From Phialemonium atrogriseum (lineage: Eukaryota; Ascomycota; Sordariomycetes; Cephalothecales; Cephalothecaceae), in the NCBI RefSeq assembly GCF_030411735.1, contig NW_026848175.1:1-64000 (forward strand): a DNA stretch of 64,000 bases, written 5' to 3'. The notes beneath the pieces were generated by a model. The model was not told the DNA's origin. It made no database searches and worked only from the letters and a program-made list of their open reading frames with translations. The number at the start of each line of letters is the position of its first letter. The first letter of the stretch is position 1. Shown here in pieces: positions 44,878 through 56,171 of the stretch. The position numbers and the translations under genes are program-made.

Positions 44878-45602
44878 TACGTAGCCCTAATAAACGACAA
44901 TCCTACCTAGCAAGATTTGTCGACGGGCTCTCTAGACCCCCAAAACATCTCTCGACGGCGCACCATCTTCCTGTCTGGCTGAGGGGGTTGTCTTGTTTTC
45001 AAGCTTGTTCACGCGACGGAAATGCAATCTCACACGTAATAATAGACTGAAAGTTGCGCAGAGGATTATCGCCCATGTTGCGATGACGAGTATCTCCAAC
45101 TCAGCTGAATCCTAGCCACCTCCCAACGACATCATTGCTCTAGGCAGCCAGCTTTCGGATATAAATAGTAGTATTCTCGCAGAAGTTGACGGGATCTTGC
45201 GGAAAGTCCAACTGCACGTAATCTCGAACCATGTTTTCCAAACGCGGGGATATGGGATCTGCCCTGTATATTTGTTAAACCCCGGCGGCGGTGCGTTATT
45301 TATCATGCTGGCAGTGTGGGTGCGGGGGAGTGAAGGGGGCGCGGGGTAGTTCGTGTGACCACCAACACAGGACACACACCCAGCACTGACGACGTTGCCA
45401 TGCTCTGGGCCGGCCCCGATGCTGTGAGCAGCTGGTCCCACTCCAGCGCCCTGATTGACACACCGCTGCCGCCCGGCGAGTACATCCTCCGGCGACTGTG
45501 AGAACGCGAACCCGAGGGCCATCAGTTTCCGATAAGAAATGAGCTTCACATTGGAATTACAGGCTATCACATGGCGATCCTATCGATGCAACATGCTACC
45601 GA
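44878..45602 (-). other. Intergenic with possible membrane-protein relic
   Basis: On the minus strand near 45115-45010 a frame reads ELEILVIATWAIILCATFSL followed by RVRLHFRRVNKLE, a tail-like membrane helix with a basic flank. Further up, near 45545-45400, another frame reads ALGFAFSQSPEDVLAGRQ. I could not join them into a gene with sound splice sites. It may be the remains of a small membrane protein. Confidence 0.2.
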
Positions 45603-47891
45603 TTACGGCTGAGACTTCCCGATGCCCTTCAAGTCTGGCTGCCGCCACTTGCTGCACAATTCGAGACCAGTCTTCAGCGAAGCTAGCTCCGCCTTTATCT
45701 CTTGCCGAGTAGACCGCACATCATCGGACTCCCCCGCCAACTTTTCCAGCATGTCCTTATCCAACCGCACAATCTTAGCCGTCGTGAAGATTCGGGGCAT
45801 CTCGCACATGAGCTGGTTCTCGACCGCCAAGATGACCATGTTCTCTGTGAAACTCCGCATCAACATCTAGCAGGATCGGAAAATATCATAGTTAGCTGAG
45901 GTTCGTGGGCTGATAGCGAGGTGTTGGAAGCCACATAATGAATAGCTTACCCCGTAGTACTCCACCATGTAATCAACAACGCGCTCGATTCCAAACTGCT
46001 GGATGCTGCTGTAACGCTGATTCATGGCCACTTGGGCAAACTCAGGGTTCTTCAGAGCCCTCATAGCTGGCTCCGGGACCTTGACAGCGGCATCGTCCAG
46101 CATTGTTTCGACTTGCCTGTCGACTAGTCGCATCGCTCGCTCGGTTATTCGCTGCTCGAAGGCATCTTCCAGAGCCAACGAGAATCCCGTTTTATTGTAC
46201 CGTGGTAGCAACTCTTGCAATTTGCTCTCGAGATCGCGCTTCTTCTCCTGGAAGAACGGAGTGACGAAAGCTGCGACAATTCTATTCCGACCTTTCTCGT
46301 CGTCTCCCATGACATGGGACAGCGCTGCATTTGCAAAAGACTCGGCCGCCTCCATGACCAGGTCTATGTGGCGGGTTCCGATACTTTCCCAGGGCTTGGC
46401 CTGGCTTTCAAAGAGCTTCAGTGCCAACTTGGTGTTGTACGATCCCGGGAACTCGCGGCCAAGGAACACGGCCGCCCATTTCCGGATATCCTGTTCCAGC
46501 TCATCCTGGGTAATCGGCACTGGATCGTTGACATCGTATCGTGCCGCGAGCTTTTCCAACTCTGGGGGAACGCTCACAGAGACCCATGGCTCCTCGTCGG
46601 CCTTGTCTCGCCACTGGATAACGCGATTGGCCCCCTTTTTGTGCATGACGGCAACGAACGTCCGGTTGAGGCGGCGCACATGGGCTCGCAGGTTCTTCTG
46701 GCCCCGGTCCCCCTCAGGCTCGGTCCCGGGGCAGATGTCGCCGAAGAATTCGTCGTCCGTGTAGCTGCCCTCGACGGCCTGCTCGGCGAGCCCCGTAAAC
46801 TTGCGCGCCATCTTCTCCAGGTACCCTCGCCAGTCGCTCTCGTTGCAGCGCTCCTCTCCTAGCGCACCCAGAATTCGTTCCCGGTCCTTGATGTTCTGCT
46901 CGATGTGCTTCCTGACGCGTGGGAGGCTGCGTTCGATGTGCTTGAGGAGCATGCGGCTCAGCTTGTCGCGCAGACTGGCGATACCTTTGTTCCTGGTGGG
47001 GACCGAGGCCCATGGGGCTGACTGGAACAGCTCGCTCTCGGTCTTGTCTCTGGAACTAAAGCCGCGGGCCTCGTGTTCGGCACGGTTTCGGAGGACATGC
47101 CAACCGTGCGTGAGGTAATGCGACGAGTCCCGGGTGTTTTTCAGGAGCTGCAGATAGACGGCCTCGTCCTCGCTGCCCTTGTCCAGCTTGTCCGGCTTTG
47201 TTATGATGCCGAGAGTGCGCTGCCGGTCCTTGTCGTGGCCGTCGATCTCTTCGATGACCTGCTGCATAATGGGGAGGTTATTCGCAGACACGACGGCGAG
47301 GATGATGCTGCTCTTTTGCTCCATGTACTCCTTGACAAGCCCGTTGACGACGTGGCGACCCGACAGTGGCTGGTCCTTGTCCCCGGAGTGGTAGAAGCCG
47401 GGGAGGTCCACAAGTGTCAGCTGGGGGACATCGGGACCGGACACCTTGACCCGGAGAATGCGCTTGGAAAACCGATGCCAGCCTCCGTTATCATCAAGAC
47501 CCATGTGCCCGCTGGCTTGTTTGATGATGTCCTCCAAATCGGCCTTCTCAAACTGAGTGTTGTTGAACTCTTCGAGCTTCTTCTTGACGTCGTCAGGCTC
47601 CTCGGGTCGGGGCTTTATCGTCACTTGTATGGACGGCTCCCTGGATGTCCGAAGGACGAGCTCGGTAGCGAAGCGGGTGCAGAGGCCACTCTTGGACGGG
47701 AACCGAACCCGCGAGATGGCCTCGAGCACAGAGCTCTTGCCAGAGGATTGATCGCCGACGACGATGATCTGGGGGAGTTCGACATACCTGCCGATATCCT
47801 GATCTCGCAGGCTGTCTATGATGTCGAGCAGCTCCTTCTGCCTGTTCTGGATCTCCTGGAGTGCAGACGTGTCAAGCCCCACGACAACCAT
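45603..47891 (-). CDS. Dynamin-like (Mx-type) large GTPase
   Basis: Two exons: 47891-45951 and 45866-45603, 734 residues. G1 is GDQSSGKSS at 46-54, G3 is DLPG, G4 is TKPD; the stalk region fills the middle, and the last 100 residues are a GTPase-effector-like helix (MLMRSFTENMVILAVENQLM onward). No PH or Pro-rich domain is seen, so it belongs with the Mx/fungal dynamin-related proteins and not with endocytic dynamin. Such proteins remodel membranes or form antiviral or heterokaryon-related assemblies; the role here is unknown. The start at 47891 (MVVVGLD) is chosen because sequence upstream reads through a non-ATG leader. There is one intron near the 3' end, in phase 0. Confidence 0.9.
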
Positions 47892-48708
47892 CTTTGCTGG
47901 TTCCTTCCGGAGTATGTAGATGGATAGAAACAAACGGCTCGGCAGATTTCTTCAGATGCAATTATCCAAGGTCAAAAGCAAATGGAACCATCACTGGAGG
48001 ACCCTGAGGATCTCCCCCGAGATATAATAAATGCATAGAAGGCCTCCGGCAGGGTTAATAATTACCTAGGGACTGGCTCGAACTGTTTGCCCGAGACTTG
48101 CACTGCCAAAACTTGAAACCAACATCACAACATATCACAGCATATCACAACATGGATAACCCAGCCGAGACTCCTATTCGCTCCACTGTCCCGAAATCTT
48201 GGTAATAGGGGGCTTAGCGCTTGATAGTGTTTTAAACCTGAAGGCTGCGCTTCTTTGGGGACTGTACCTACCAATCGATTTCGAATTATAATGCAGCACA
48301 GCCTCGTAAGCGCTTGGAACCTCGCATTACAACCAAGGCAACACGCCGAGACTCCCATTGGCCCTGGGGTCCCGACATTCTGGTAACAGAGGGGGGCTGA
48401 TGCTTGATAGCGTTTCAAGTCCTGCAAGCTCGGTTTTAATTGCCCTGCTCCAGAGATTTTTGCTACCGACCAATATTCCATAGAATGCAGCATAGCCCCG
48501 CGTATCTGCCCATGGGTGTTTGGCAATTCGTCATCCAATGGCGCTTAGACTACGATTAACACCTGATCTCACATGTATAGTGTCATTGTCAATTGTGGGC
48601 AGGAATCTACTTCGTCGGTCTGGAGACTCGGTCCGCCAACCCCGGGGTGCCCGAGACCCTACATGTGCCAAATAGTCACGCCTCTGTTGGACGTGTTGCC
48701 CCCTGGAG
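47892..48708. other. Intergenic: dynamin promoter and P450 3' flank
   Basis: Contains the imperfect repeat pair described at 48164-48501 and, before it, three copies of a CATATCACAA-like 10-mer at about 48128-48153. No coding sequence is supported. Confidence 0.45.
48164..48501. repeat. Imperfect tandem duplication of a roughly 150-bp unit
   Basis: Unit 1 (48164-48306) and unit 2 (48345-48501) both begin GCCGAGACTCC and share TCCCGA, TTGGTAA or CTGGTAA, GGGGGCT, GCTTGATAG, ACCAAT and ATGCAGCA in order. They differ by substitutions and small indels. This looks like an old local duplication or a fragment of a dispersed repeat. No ORF is shared. Confidence 0.6.
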
Positions 48709-50412
48709 TTACTCAACCTTCCTCGGGGTCAAATGGATCTTCAATGGCCCCTTTTCCCAGAGAGTATAGAGCCTGTTATTATCCATCCAATCCTTGCTGG
48801 CCTCATCGAGCCTCAAGTCAAAGTTCCAAATAAAGCGACAGAGCAGAAGTCTCATTTCCGCATATGCGAGGCTAGCAACATTGTCAAGATTGGTAACGTT
48901 CAAACAAAGAAAGGGTGGGGGACGGCGGCTTACTTCTTTCCGATACAATTACGCGGCCCATGGGAGAATGGCTGGAAGCACTCCTTCCTATCGTTCGCAA
49001 AGCGGGGGTCCTGATCTAGCCAGCGCTCTGGCACAAACTCATTAGGTAGGGCAAAGTTCTTGGGGCTGCGGTACATTGGCCATTGCCAGATGTCGAGGAT
49101 GGTCTAGCAACCAAGGGCATTAGTCGAGCCGAGGTAGACGGGCAACACAGATGGGACGGAGAGACTTACGCCTTCAGGAACGAACTGTCCGCAAATAAAG
49201 TCTCCGCCAGATTGGGTTCTCCTCGGCAATGCCCCAGCGACAGGAGGGTACATGCGCAAGGACTCTTCGATGACAGCCGTCAAGTACTTCAACCTCTGCA
49301 CGCTCAACAAATCGATCTCATCCTCGGTCGAGAAAGAGGTCCGCACCTCCGCTGCCAGCCTCCTCAGAACATCGGGATGGTTGCCCAAGAAGAACACGGC
49401 GCCACTGAGCGCAGTAGCTGTTGTCTCGGATCCTGCAATAATCAAAACGCGGGAGTTCTCGTCGATTTCCTCACGAGTCAACTTCTGCTGCCCGTCCTTT
49501 TTCAGCATGGCGCTCATGAAGTCAGGCCGGGGGTCCGTCCTGGCGAGCCGCCTGTCGACCTTGGCTTTGACAAGCGCAGCATGCTCTTTTCTCTTGGAGA
49601 CCGCACTCGGCTTCAGGGTGGTGATAACGGAGTCAATGTTTCCGATGAAGCGGCGCAGCGACGCCAGCATCGTCATCTGCTTGAGAGATGCAAAGATGAC
49701 AGCTATCCACGGATGATAATCCGATAGCCGTAGGCAATCGAACGGCTCCCCAAAGGCAAGATCGCCAATAATGTCAAACGTGGTATAGTTGAACCATGCC
49801 GCAATATCAATAGGCCCTGCCCCCCCTTCGGAAGCCTCGTGCATACGACGGATAAAGAGATCCACATAGGAACAGATGAGGGGCTGTTGGTCGAGCATGG
49901 TCTGGGCCGAAAATCCATGCGACAAGATTCGACGAAAACGGCTATGGTTGGCCTTGTCGGAACCTATAATGCTCCCTCGGGAGCTATGGTAGAAGAGCGG
50001 GTCCTTGCCGTTCTCGCCGCTGCCGTTCTTGCGGTGGCCCATGATCTCTTTCCAGGCCTCGGGTGTGAGATACGACAATTGATCCGGGGCGATGCGAACA
50101 ATGTCTCCATACTGCTCATGGAGCTCCAGGATGCGTTTGTGGGCGAGACCGGAGACGAATGCTTTATGGTAAGGGATGCGTGTCATGGCCCAAAGTCTGG
50201 GGCCTGGGTACTTCCGTAATGGGTGGAACCAGATGTTGTAGATCGGCTTGAACATGAAATAACCAAGAGTCTTTGGTGACGAGTTTGGCTTGTTAGCTTC
50301 CATTGCCTCCATCCAGGTGAAGATGCCGACATACCAAGGCGGCAATGAGGAGAGGGAGGGCCACGGCGGGACGTAGCCCAGTACGGCTCTCGTATTCCAG
50401 CATTGCGGGCAT
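48709..50412 (-). CDS. Cytochrome P450 monooxygenase (isotrichodermin-hydroxylase-like group)
   Basis: Four exons: 50412-50335, 50270-49170, 49103-48934 and 48871-48709, 503 residues. The N-terminus has a hydrophobic anchor (AVALPLLIAALTLGYFMF) followed by NIWFHPLRKYPGPRLWA, the hallmark of the fungal CYP65-type clan. AGSETTATALSG is the I-helix, EESLRMYPP the ExxR helix and FSHGPRNCIGKK the haem loop with its Cys. Splicing at the GTAAGC donor inside the haem loop gives CIGKNLAYAEMRLLLC, as the family requires. Members hydroxylate terpenes, alkaloids and fatty acids. The start at 50412 is supported by the membrane anchor; a second Met follows at 50403. No biosynthetic core enzyme lies next to it. 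Confidence 0.9.
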
Positions 50413-51074
50413 TGTTGGCAGGAGAAACGAATACAGCGCGAAGCTATTGTGCACTCGTCGGATTGTGAAGAGACGACGGATTACCCCAGTCTATATATAT
50501 ATATATATAGAGTCGACGCAGATGCTGCACCGGAGCTAACAGTACCGACATAATTATGTACATGCTTGGCTGGAGTCCACAGGAGGTGGTATTGTAACCC
50601 AGCCTGGGGAAGAAATCATGTCGATCACTGGCATCGAGACCCATCATATGTAATATCTTCGCGCTAAGTGGGTGGCCGTTGCATTCAGTACAAAGATTTC
50701 GGGGCAACGGTCTTGGCGTAAATATGTAACCCCCTTCTAGAAAAGCCTGCCTCCAATCAAAAATTCAACTCTGGGGCCGGAGCACTCAACTGCCGAATAT
50801 TATGCAGACCCCCAACCAATCCGGGCTCGCTCGGATCGGCACGCTTCCCGCATCTTCCTCCGAATGACACCTTGTAATAGTACTGGCACAGGGCAGAGCT
50901 GGCCGGCATTTCAAAATCAAGCAGCTTCGAATCCCAGCCGCCGCACTGCTCTTGAACGAACTGCGTGTGCTGGGATCGGATCTAACCGCTCACGTTGTCG
51001 TGCTTCGTTTGTCGATACGCAAGTCGCTGATAAATAATGATCAGGGTCGATACTTGTATTTGTACATACTTATT
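50413..51074. other. Intergenic
   Basis: Holds a (TA)n microsatellite at about 50493-50510 close upstream of the P450 start, which may serve as its TATA region. The rest shows no gene; the right edge is the 3' flank of the SDR gene. Confidence 0.45.
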
Positions 51075-51848
51075 TTATTGCACACCAATCCCTCCGTGGA
51101 CCTCAACAACGCTCCCATTCATATACCGACTCCTCTCCTCAAGCAAGAACACCACCACCTCAGCAACTTCCTCGGCCGTCCCGAATCTCCTCAGGCCCAC
51201 TGATTCCGCCGCGCGATCGACCGCCTCCCGGCCAGCCCGAACAGCCGAGTTCGTCGGCGTGTCGACCATCCCTGGCGCCACGACGTTCACGCGGATCCCC
51301 CTGGGTCCAACCTCGAGCGCGACGCTCTTGGAGAATCCGATGACGGCATGCTTCGTGGCGCAGTAGAGCGCCAGCTCGGGCACGGGGTGCAGGCCCGCGA
51401 CGCTGGAGACGTTGACGAAGGCCGAGCCAGACTTCATGTACGGGAGGCATGCGCGGGTCGCGTTGAAGACGCCCTTGAGGTTGGTGTTGACCATCTTGTC
51501 CCATACAGCGTCGGATATTTTCTCGGTCGAGATGGCCGTCGGGTTGATGCCGGCGCAGTTGAAGACGCAGTCGATTTTGCCGAAAGCATCCATGACGGCC
51601 TTCACGAAGCTGTCCCAGTCGTCGGTCGAGCCGACATCAAGCATGAATTGGAGGTGGGAAGGTGTCGTCTCGGTTGTTGTTGATGTTGACGATGCAGCCC
51701 GACACTGGCCTACTGTCTCGCCCAATCCGGACAAGTTCATGTCTCCCAGGGCGAGGACGGCCCCCTCTGACGCAGCCTTGATGGCGGTGGCACGTCCGAC
51801 GCCGCTGCTGGCGCCGGTGATGATGACTATTTTGCCGGCTAGAGACAT
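51075..51848 (-). CDS. Short-chain dehydrogenase/reductase (classical SDR)
   Basis: Single exon, 257 residues. TGASSGVGR at about 12-20 is the cofactor-binding loop, NCAGIN replaces the usual NNAG, and Ser (NVSSVAG) with YCATK forms the catalytic Ser-Tyr-Lys set. GDMNLSG after strand 2 has an acidic residue, which favours NAD over NADP. The C-terminus (RYMNGSVVEVHGGIG) is the typical last strand. It is divergent from the C6 regulator of the hydantoin-type cluster, 465 bp apart, and is therefore counted as a possible member. The substrate is unknown. Confidence 0.85.
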   Translation of the reverse strand: MSLAGKIVIITGASSGVGRATAIKAASEGAVLALGDMNLSGLGETVGQCRAASSTSTTTETTPSHLQFMLDVGSTDDWDSFVKAVMDAFGKIDCVFNCAGINPTAISTEKISDAVWDKMVNTNLKGVFNATRACLPYMKSGSAFVNVSSVAGLHPVPELALYCATKHAVIGFSKSVALEVGPRGIRVNVVAPGMVDTPTNSAVRAGREAVDRAAESVGLRRFGTAEEVAEVVVFLLEERSRYMNGSVVEVHGGIGVQ

Positions 51849-52313
51849 GGTGGTGTCGTATGTCGTACGGGGGAGCCGTAGGCTATTATGTACTGGTCAG
51901 TACGACACTGGCACACACACCAAACTGGAAGCTCAAATCACTGAAGCTATAATGACAGTGAGCGGCGATACCGGAGTACCTTTTCCAGTTCGCTACCCAC
52001 GCTGCCAACTTACCTGGTTGCGGAATAGGGCTGACCAATGGAAAAGTAGCCTCCAAAATCTAATTGGTGGTGCGCTTCCTCGCACGTGGATCTAATGACC
52101 AACTTCTGTGTAGAAAACCTCACGCTACAGTGGCTTAGCTTGGTAACTAAATAGTGTAGTCCAGTCAGCCAGCGTATCAGGTGCTTGCTGTTTTACCGAC
52201 TGCCTCTCCCACCAGATCACGCTAAATACCCCCCAATGTCTCGTGCCTCGGCCGACCCCCTCAGACTCAGACCTTTGCGTGTGCGCTGAAGTTGTCGCCA
52301 AACGAGTTCACCC
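51849..52313. promoter_or_regulatory. Divergent promoter of SDR and C6 regulator
   Basis: A 465-bp spacer. I see no repeated CGG pair or GATAAG site, unlike the other promoters of the cluster. The regulator's leader is C-rich near 52200. Confidence 0.3.
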
Positions 52314-54572
52314 ATGAGCAGACCGTATCGACCAAGGTTGGCCTGCCAGGCCTGCACGAGGAAGAAGATCAAGTGTGATAAGTTGGCCCCCTGTGGGAAT
52401 TGTGTCAAACGTGGCCAGCCCGAGCTCTGCGCCCGCGAATCCCCACACGATGACCGCGATTCGGCCGTGACCCTGGCCGAGCCCATGCCTCCCCCACCCA
52501 GCAGCGACCCGCCGAGCCAGCACATGGAGCAGCTGGTACGGAGCCTGCTGGAGCGTGTCGAACAACTGGAGTCCCAGTCCCGCCAGCAACAACCGAATCA
52601 GCAGCAGTTGCAGAATGCGCGCCGCTCGCCACAGCAGCCATCCTCGGCTTTGGTGCCGGACCCTGGCAATCTGGCCGCCGAGGCCCAATACCATGCAGGG
52701 GGAGACATGGGAGGAGACATGTCCGTGTTTCTCGGCAATGGGACCTCGGGAGAGGTGGTCACTGCGGGGACGGATGCTCTCGCGCCGTGCACCCCGGCAG
52801 GGAGCTCATCAAGCCTGCGTGCGGTCCGCTCAATGCTGCGCGAGGACAATTGCTTAGCCCAATCCAAGATTCGACAGATAGCCATCGTCCAGCTGCTCCT
52901 CCCCGACAGAAACCGGGTCGAACAGCTAGTCCAATACCACACAGAGTCGCTGCTATGGTCCCATGGAGGCTACCATGTCCCCACATTCAGACATGACCTG
53001 GCCAGGTTCTACGACGTGCATCTGGGCCAGATCACTTCCGTCGGGGTTGACCTGCAATGGGTCGCTCTGCTGTTTGCTATCTTGTCCGGCGCCATCATCA
53101 GCGCGCCGTTCCCCCTCGCGCAGAGATGGGGATTCCGCAAGGATGAGCAGCACACGCTCTCCGAGAGCTGGTATGACGCCACCCTCGAATGTCTGCATCT
53201 GTCAGAGCACCTGACGCGCCACCGGCTGGACACCCTGCAGGCCATTGTCGTTCTGACCACATCTGCCTACCTGCTAGGTCGGATGCGCAGCCAGAGCGTG
53301 TTGATGGCCACGGCAATCCGCATGGCGCAGAACCTGGGTCTTGACCGGCTCGGAGAGGAGCCCGAGGGTCTTTCGGAGGGGATCGTGCCGCGCGAGAGCG
53401 GACGTCGGGCATGGTACGCCCTTCTCCGACAGGACTACTTCTTCATCCCCTTCGCCGAGAGCTATCTCGTGCGGCCCATGTTCAACCGCACCGATCCTCC
53501 CCGCAACTGCCGCGACGAGGACATGGTCTCGCTGCCGGACTCGGTGCCGACCGTCATGAGCTACTGCCGCCTCCTCGACAAGATCGCCGCTCTGATGCCG
53601 GAGCTGCACGACTCGCTTCTCTCGTGCCGCACCGTGTACGAGCGGTTCGAGGAGATCATCCGTTTCGACTCTGAGATGCGCGCCCTGGCCACGGTCCACC
53701 GCCCGCCATTCCTAGCAGACAGCCCCATCGACCCAACGTGGCCGAGGTACATCGCCTGGGCTCGTCGTGCCCTGACTATCAGCTTCGCCCACAAGGTGAT
53801 CATGATCCACCGCAACATGCTGAGCAGAAGCATGACGGACCCCGTCTTCTCCTTCACGCGTAAGACGTGCGTGGCCGCCTCCAAGACGATCCTGAAGATG
53901 CTGCAGCAGTCGCAGCCGTTCGATGAGGACCGGCCGATCCTGTGGATCGAGCAAGCCTTTACCGTCACCGCCGGAGTGAGTTGCCGCAGTTTGCTAATCA
54001 CATATCAAGATCCCCCTCTTTTCCTTTTCATCCATTGCAGACTCGTTATTAACTCCTGACAGGTCATTCTGTGCTTCGACATGCTCTACCGCTCCCCCCT
54101 CGACACCGACCCTTCCCCCACGCACCGCTCCCTCATCCAGGACGCCATCACAAACCTCAAGCAGGTAGACCAGTGCATCATCGCCCGCAAAGGCGTCCGC
54201 CTCCTCACGGCGCTGCTGCAGGAATGCACGGCCTGGCCACCGCGCAACAAGCGCACTCACGATGAGATGAGCGCCGAGGCGGCCTGGCACGACAACACGA
54301 TGCAGGTTCTCGATGTCGAGACCTTCATCCAGGGGTTCTGGAAGCGGAAGGGCGACTTGGTGGCCAGCTCGGTCAGCCCGCCGGGGCAGATTCCGATGCC
54401 TCAGACGCCGCAGCTGATGCAGGGCACCCTGTACGAGAAGGAGCTGGACTGGTTGGGGGATTACTGGCTGTACGGGGCGTTTCAGGAGCAGCAGGTCCCC
54501 GCGCCGAACGGGTCTGAGCAGGTGCCTTCGTTTGAGGACCTGTTATTTAGGGCGGAGGACTTTAGTTTTTGA
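52314..54572 (+). CDS. Zn(II)2Cys6 transcription factor, candidate regulator of the hydantoin-type cluster
   Basis: Two exons: 52314-53975 and 54063-54572, 723 residues. The zinc cluster is at residues about 11-39 (CQACTRKKIKCDKLAPCGNC) and is followed by a leucine-rich coiled coil (MEQLVRSLLERVEQLESQ), the usual dimer region. The fungal-specific regulatory domain spans roughly residues 200-520 (ESLLWSHGGYHVPTFRHDLA, AWYALLRQDYFFIPF). The C-terminus is acidic and aromatic (SFEDLLFRAEDFSF), like an activation tail. It stands at the head of a run of divergent gene pairs that includes permease, hydantoinase, RidA and carbamoylase. Pathway-specific control by it is inference from position. Confidence 0.88.
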
Positions 54573-54616
54573 CTATGAATGAGTGTTTGGGGGCGTTCAG
54601 TATTTCGTTCAGGTCT

Positions 54617-55699
54617 CTAAATAATGGTATAACCCCCATCGACCACATACGCTGCCCCCTGGACAAAAGTAGCCCGACTGCTGCACAGAAATAAGACAAC
54701 GTCTGCAACTTCCTGCACCGTCCCCGGCCGCTCCAATGGAGCCCGTAAAATGGCGGGTTTGTACAGCTCGAGCTGCCTATCCAGCATCGGAGTGTGAGTG
54801 AGGCCAGGACAAACGGCATTGATCCGGATGTTGTCGCGCGAGTACTGAAAAGGGGTGAAATGAAATCAGTCACACGGCCGATCATTGTCAACAACCCAAG
54901 ATAATTGATCGAGGGTCACTCACATCTATTGCATCACACCTAGTAAGAGCAAGCACGGCGGATTTCGACGCACAATACGCCGCTAGACCCAGAGCATTTC
55001 AGCTTCCAAACCCGATAAAAACTGTTGGGAGGTTTGCTGTGGGTAGTAAGACTTACCCGCTTCTGGCCGCCCAACAAGCGCGAGCTGACTCGCAATGTTT
55101 ACAACGGAACCGCGGTTCCCCAGCCTCCCGTCATGGGTGGCCAGGGGTTCTTGCTTGCGCATTTGGATGATCTCGGATCTCGAGGACAGCCAACAGCCAC
55201 GGTAGTTGACGCTGTTGACGTGGTCGAAGGCCTTGGAGGTAGACTCTGCGGAGCCGAGGTTGTCTCCTTCCACGCCTAGTGGTGGGTGTCAGACAACGGA
55301 CTTCCCCCCAGTGTGATGTGGCCACCACCAAGTGTCACTGACTACTCACCTGCCACATTTACCGCGTAGTCTATGCGCTGGAACTCTGCCACCGCAGTGG
55401 CCATCATTTTTTCCACAGCCTGCTCGTCTCTCAAGTCTACCCCGACCACGAGAACGTCGGCTTCGGGCGAGATCTCGGCAATGAGCGCCTTGGTCTCCTC
55501 GAGCCCAGCAACGTTGAAGTCACAGATGGCAATTTTGCGGCATCCATCCTTGGCAAACGCAAGCGCGACACCGCGGCCGATTCCTGGATATCAATTAGGA
55601 TCATGCTTTCAGGTAGGGAAATGAGGGCCGAGGTGAGGGAATGAGCTCACCAGAAGCCGCCCCTGTCAGGAGAGCAACGCCAGGGAAGTAGAGAGACAT
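54617..55699 (-). CDS. Short-chain dehydrogenase/reductase (classical SDR)
   Basis: Five exons: 55699-55651, 55583-55350, 55275-55057, 54982-54924 and 54844-54617, 262 residues. Spliced sequence gives TGAASGIGRG for cofactor binding, DFNVAG after strand 2 (Asp favours NAD), NVAGVEG at the NNAG position, NIAS with the catalytic Ser and YCASK with Tyr and Lys. The end VQGAAYVVDGGYTII is the standard SDR C-terminus. It overlaps nothing and ends 44 bp from the regulator's stop. It is divergent from the NCS1 permease over a promoter with two GATAACG elements, so the two are probably co-expressed. It may oxidise a hydroxylated substrate or product of the pathway. Confidence 0.85.
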
Positions 55700-56171
55700 T
55701 TCCGATTGGGGTTAGTTTGTGTCCTACTGTATCATGATCTGAATCACCAACCACAATGGAATCGACTACACCAGGAAGAAAATCAGCAGGGTTTAATGGC
55801 AAAGACCAAGTGTTCTGTTTTCTCGGCCTTGACCCCGTTCCCCTTGTTATCGCCCTAGGCGAAAGGACCCACATCCCGGCCGAGGGTCGGACGAACTGAT
55901 TACTTCCTGACTGATAGCCCGGCTGGCATGGTAGTAGGTTCTACCCCATACTAGTGATAACGCTAAACACTTGCTAGATCGGGGGCTATGACAAAGAAGA
56001 CAGGCTATTCAATAGTGCCATTCCGACAAGGTTTCCCCATACTACCAGAGATAACGAGGGGAGGGCCGAGACGTTGATTGATGGATGGGTCGATTTGTTT
56101 AAAACTCGACGTTGACGACACTGCAACATAACGTTTGGCAAGCTAGTCTGGTCTGCTGCATCTTCATCCGC
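55700..56171. promoter_or_regulatory. Divergent promoter of SDR and NCS1 permease with a repeated GATAACG element
   Basis: CCCCATACTAGTGATAACG lies at 55944-55962, and CCCCATACTACC followed by AGAGATAACG lies at 56035-56056. Both have the same order: CCCCATACTA, a short spacer, GATAACG. A reverse copy GTTATCG is at about 55847-55853. GATA cores are the target of AreA/NIT2-type nitrogen regulators. The 10-base CCCCATACTA part is new to me. Confidence 0.55.

Noticed and set aside
45112..45570. Minus-strand ORF (152 codons) between P450 and dynamin as a full gene
   Set aside because: Starts inside low-information sequence and lacks sound splice signals; kept only as a possible relic.
47073..47927. 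Plus-strand ORF (284 codons) opposite the dynamin GTPase domain
   Set aside because: Shadow of a GC-rich conserved coding exon.
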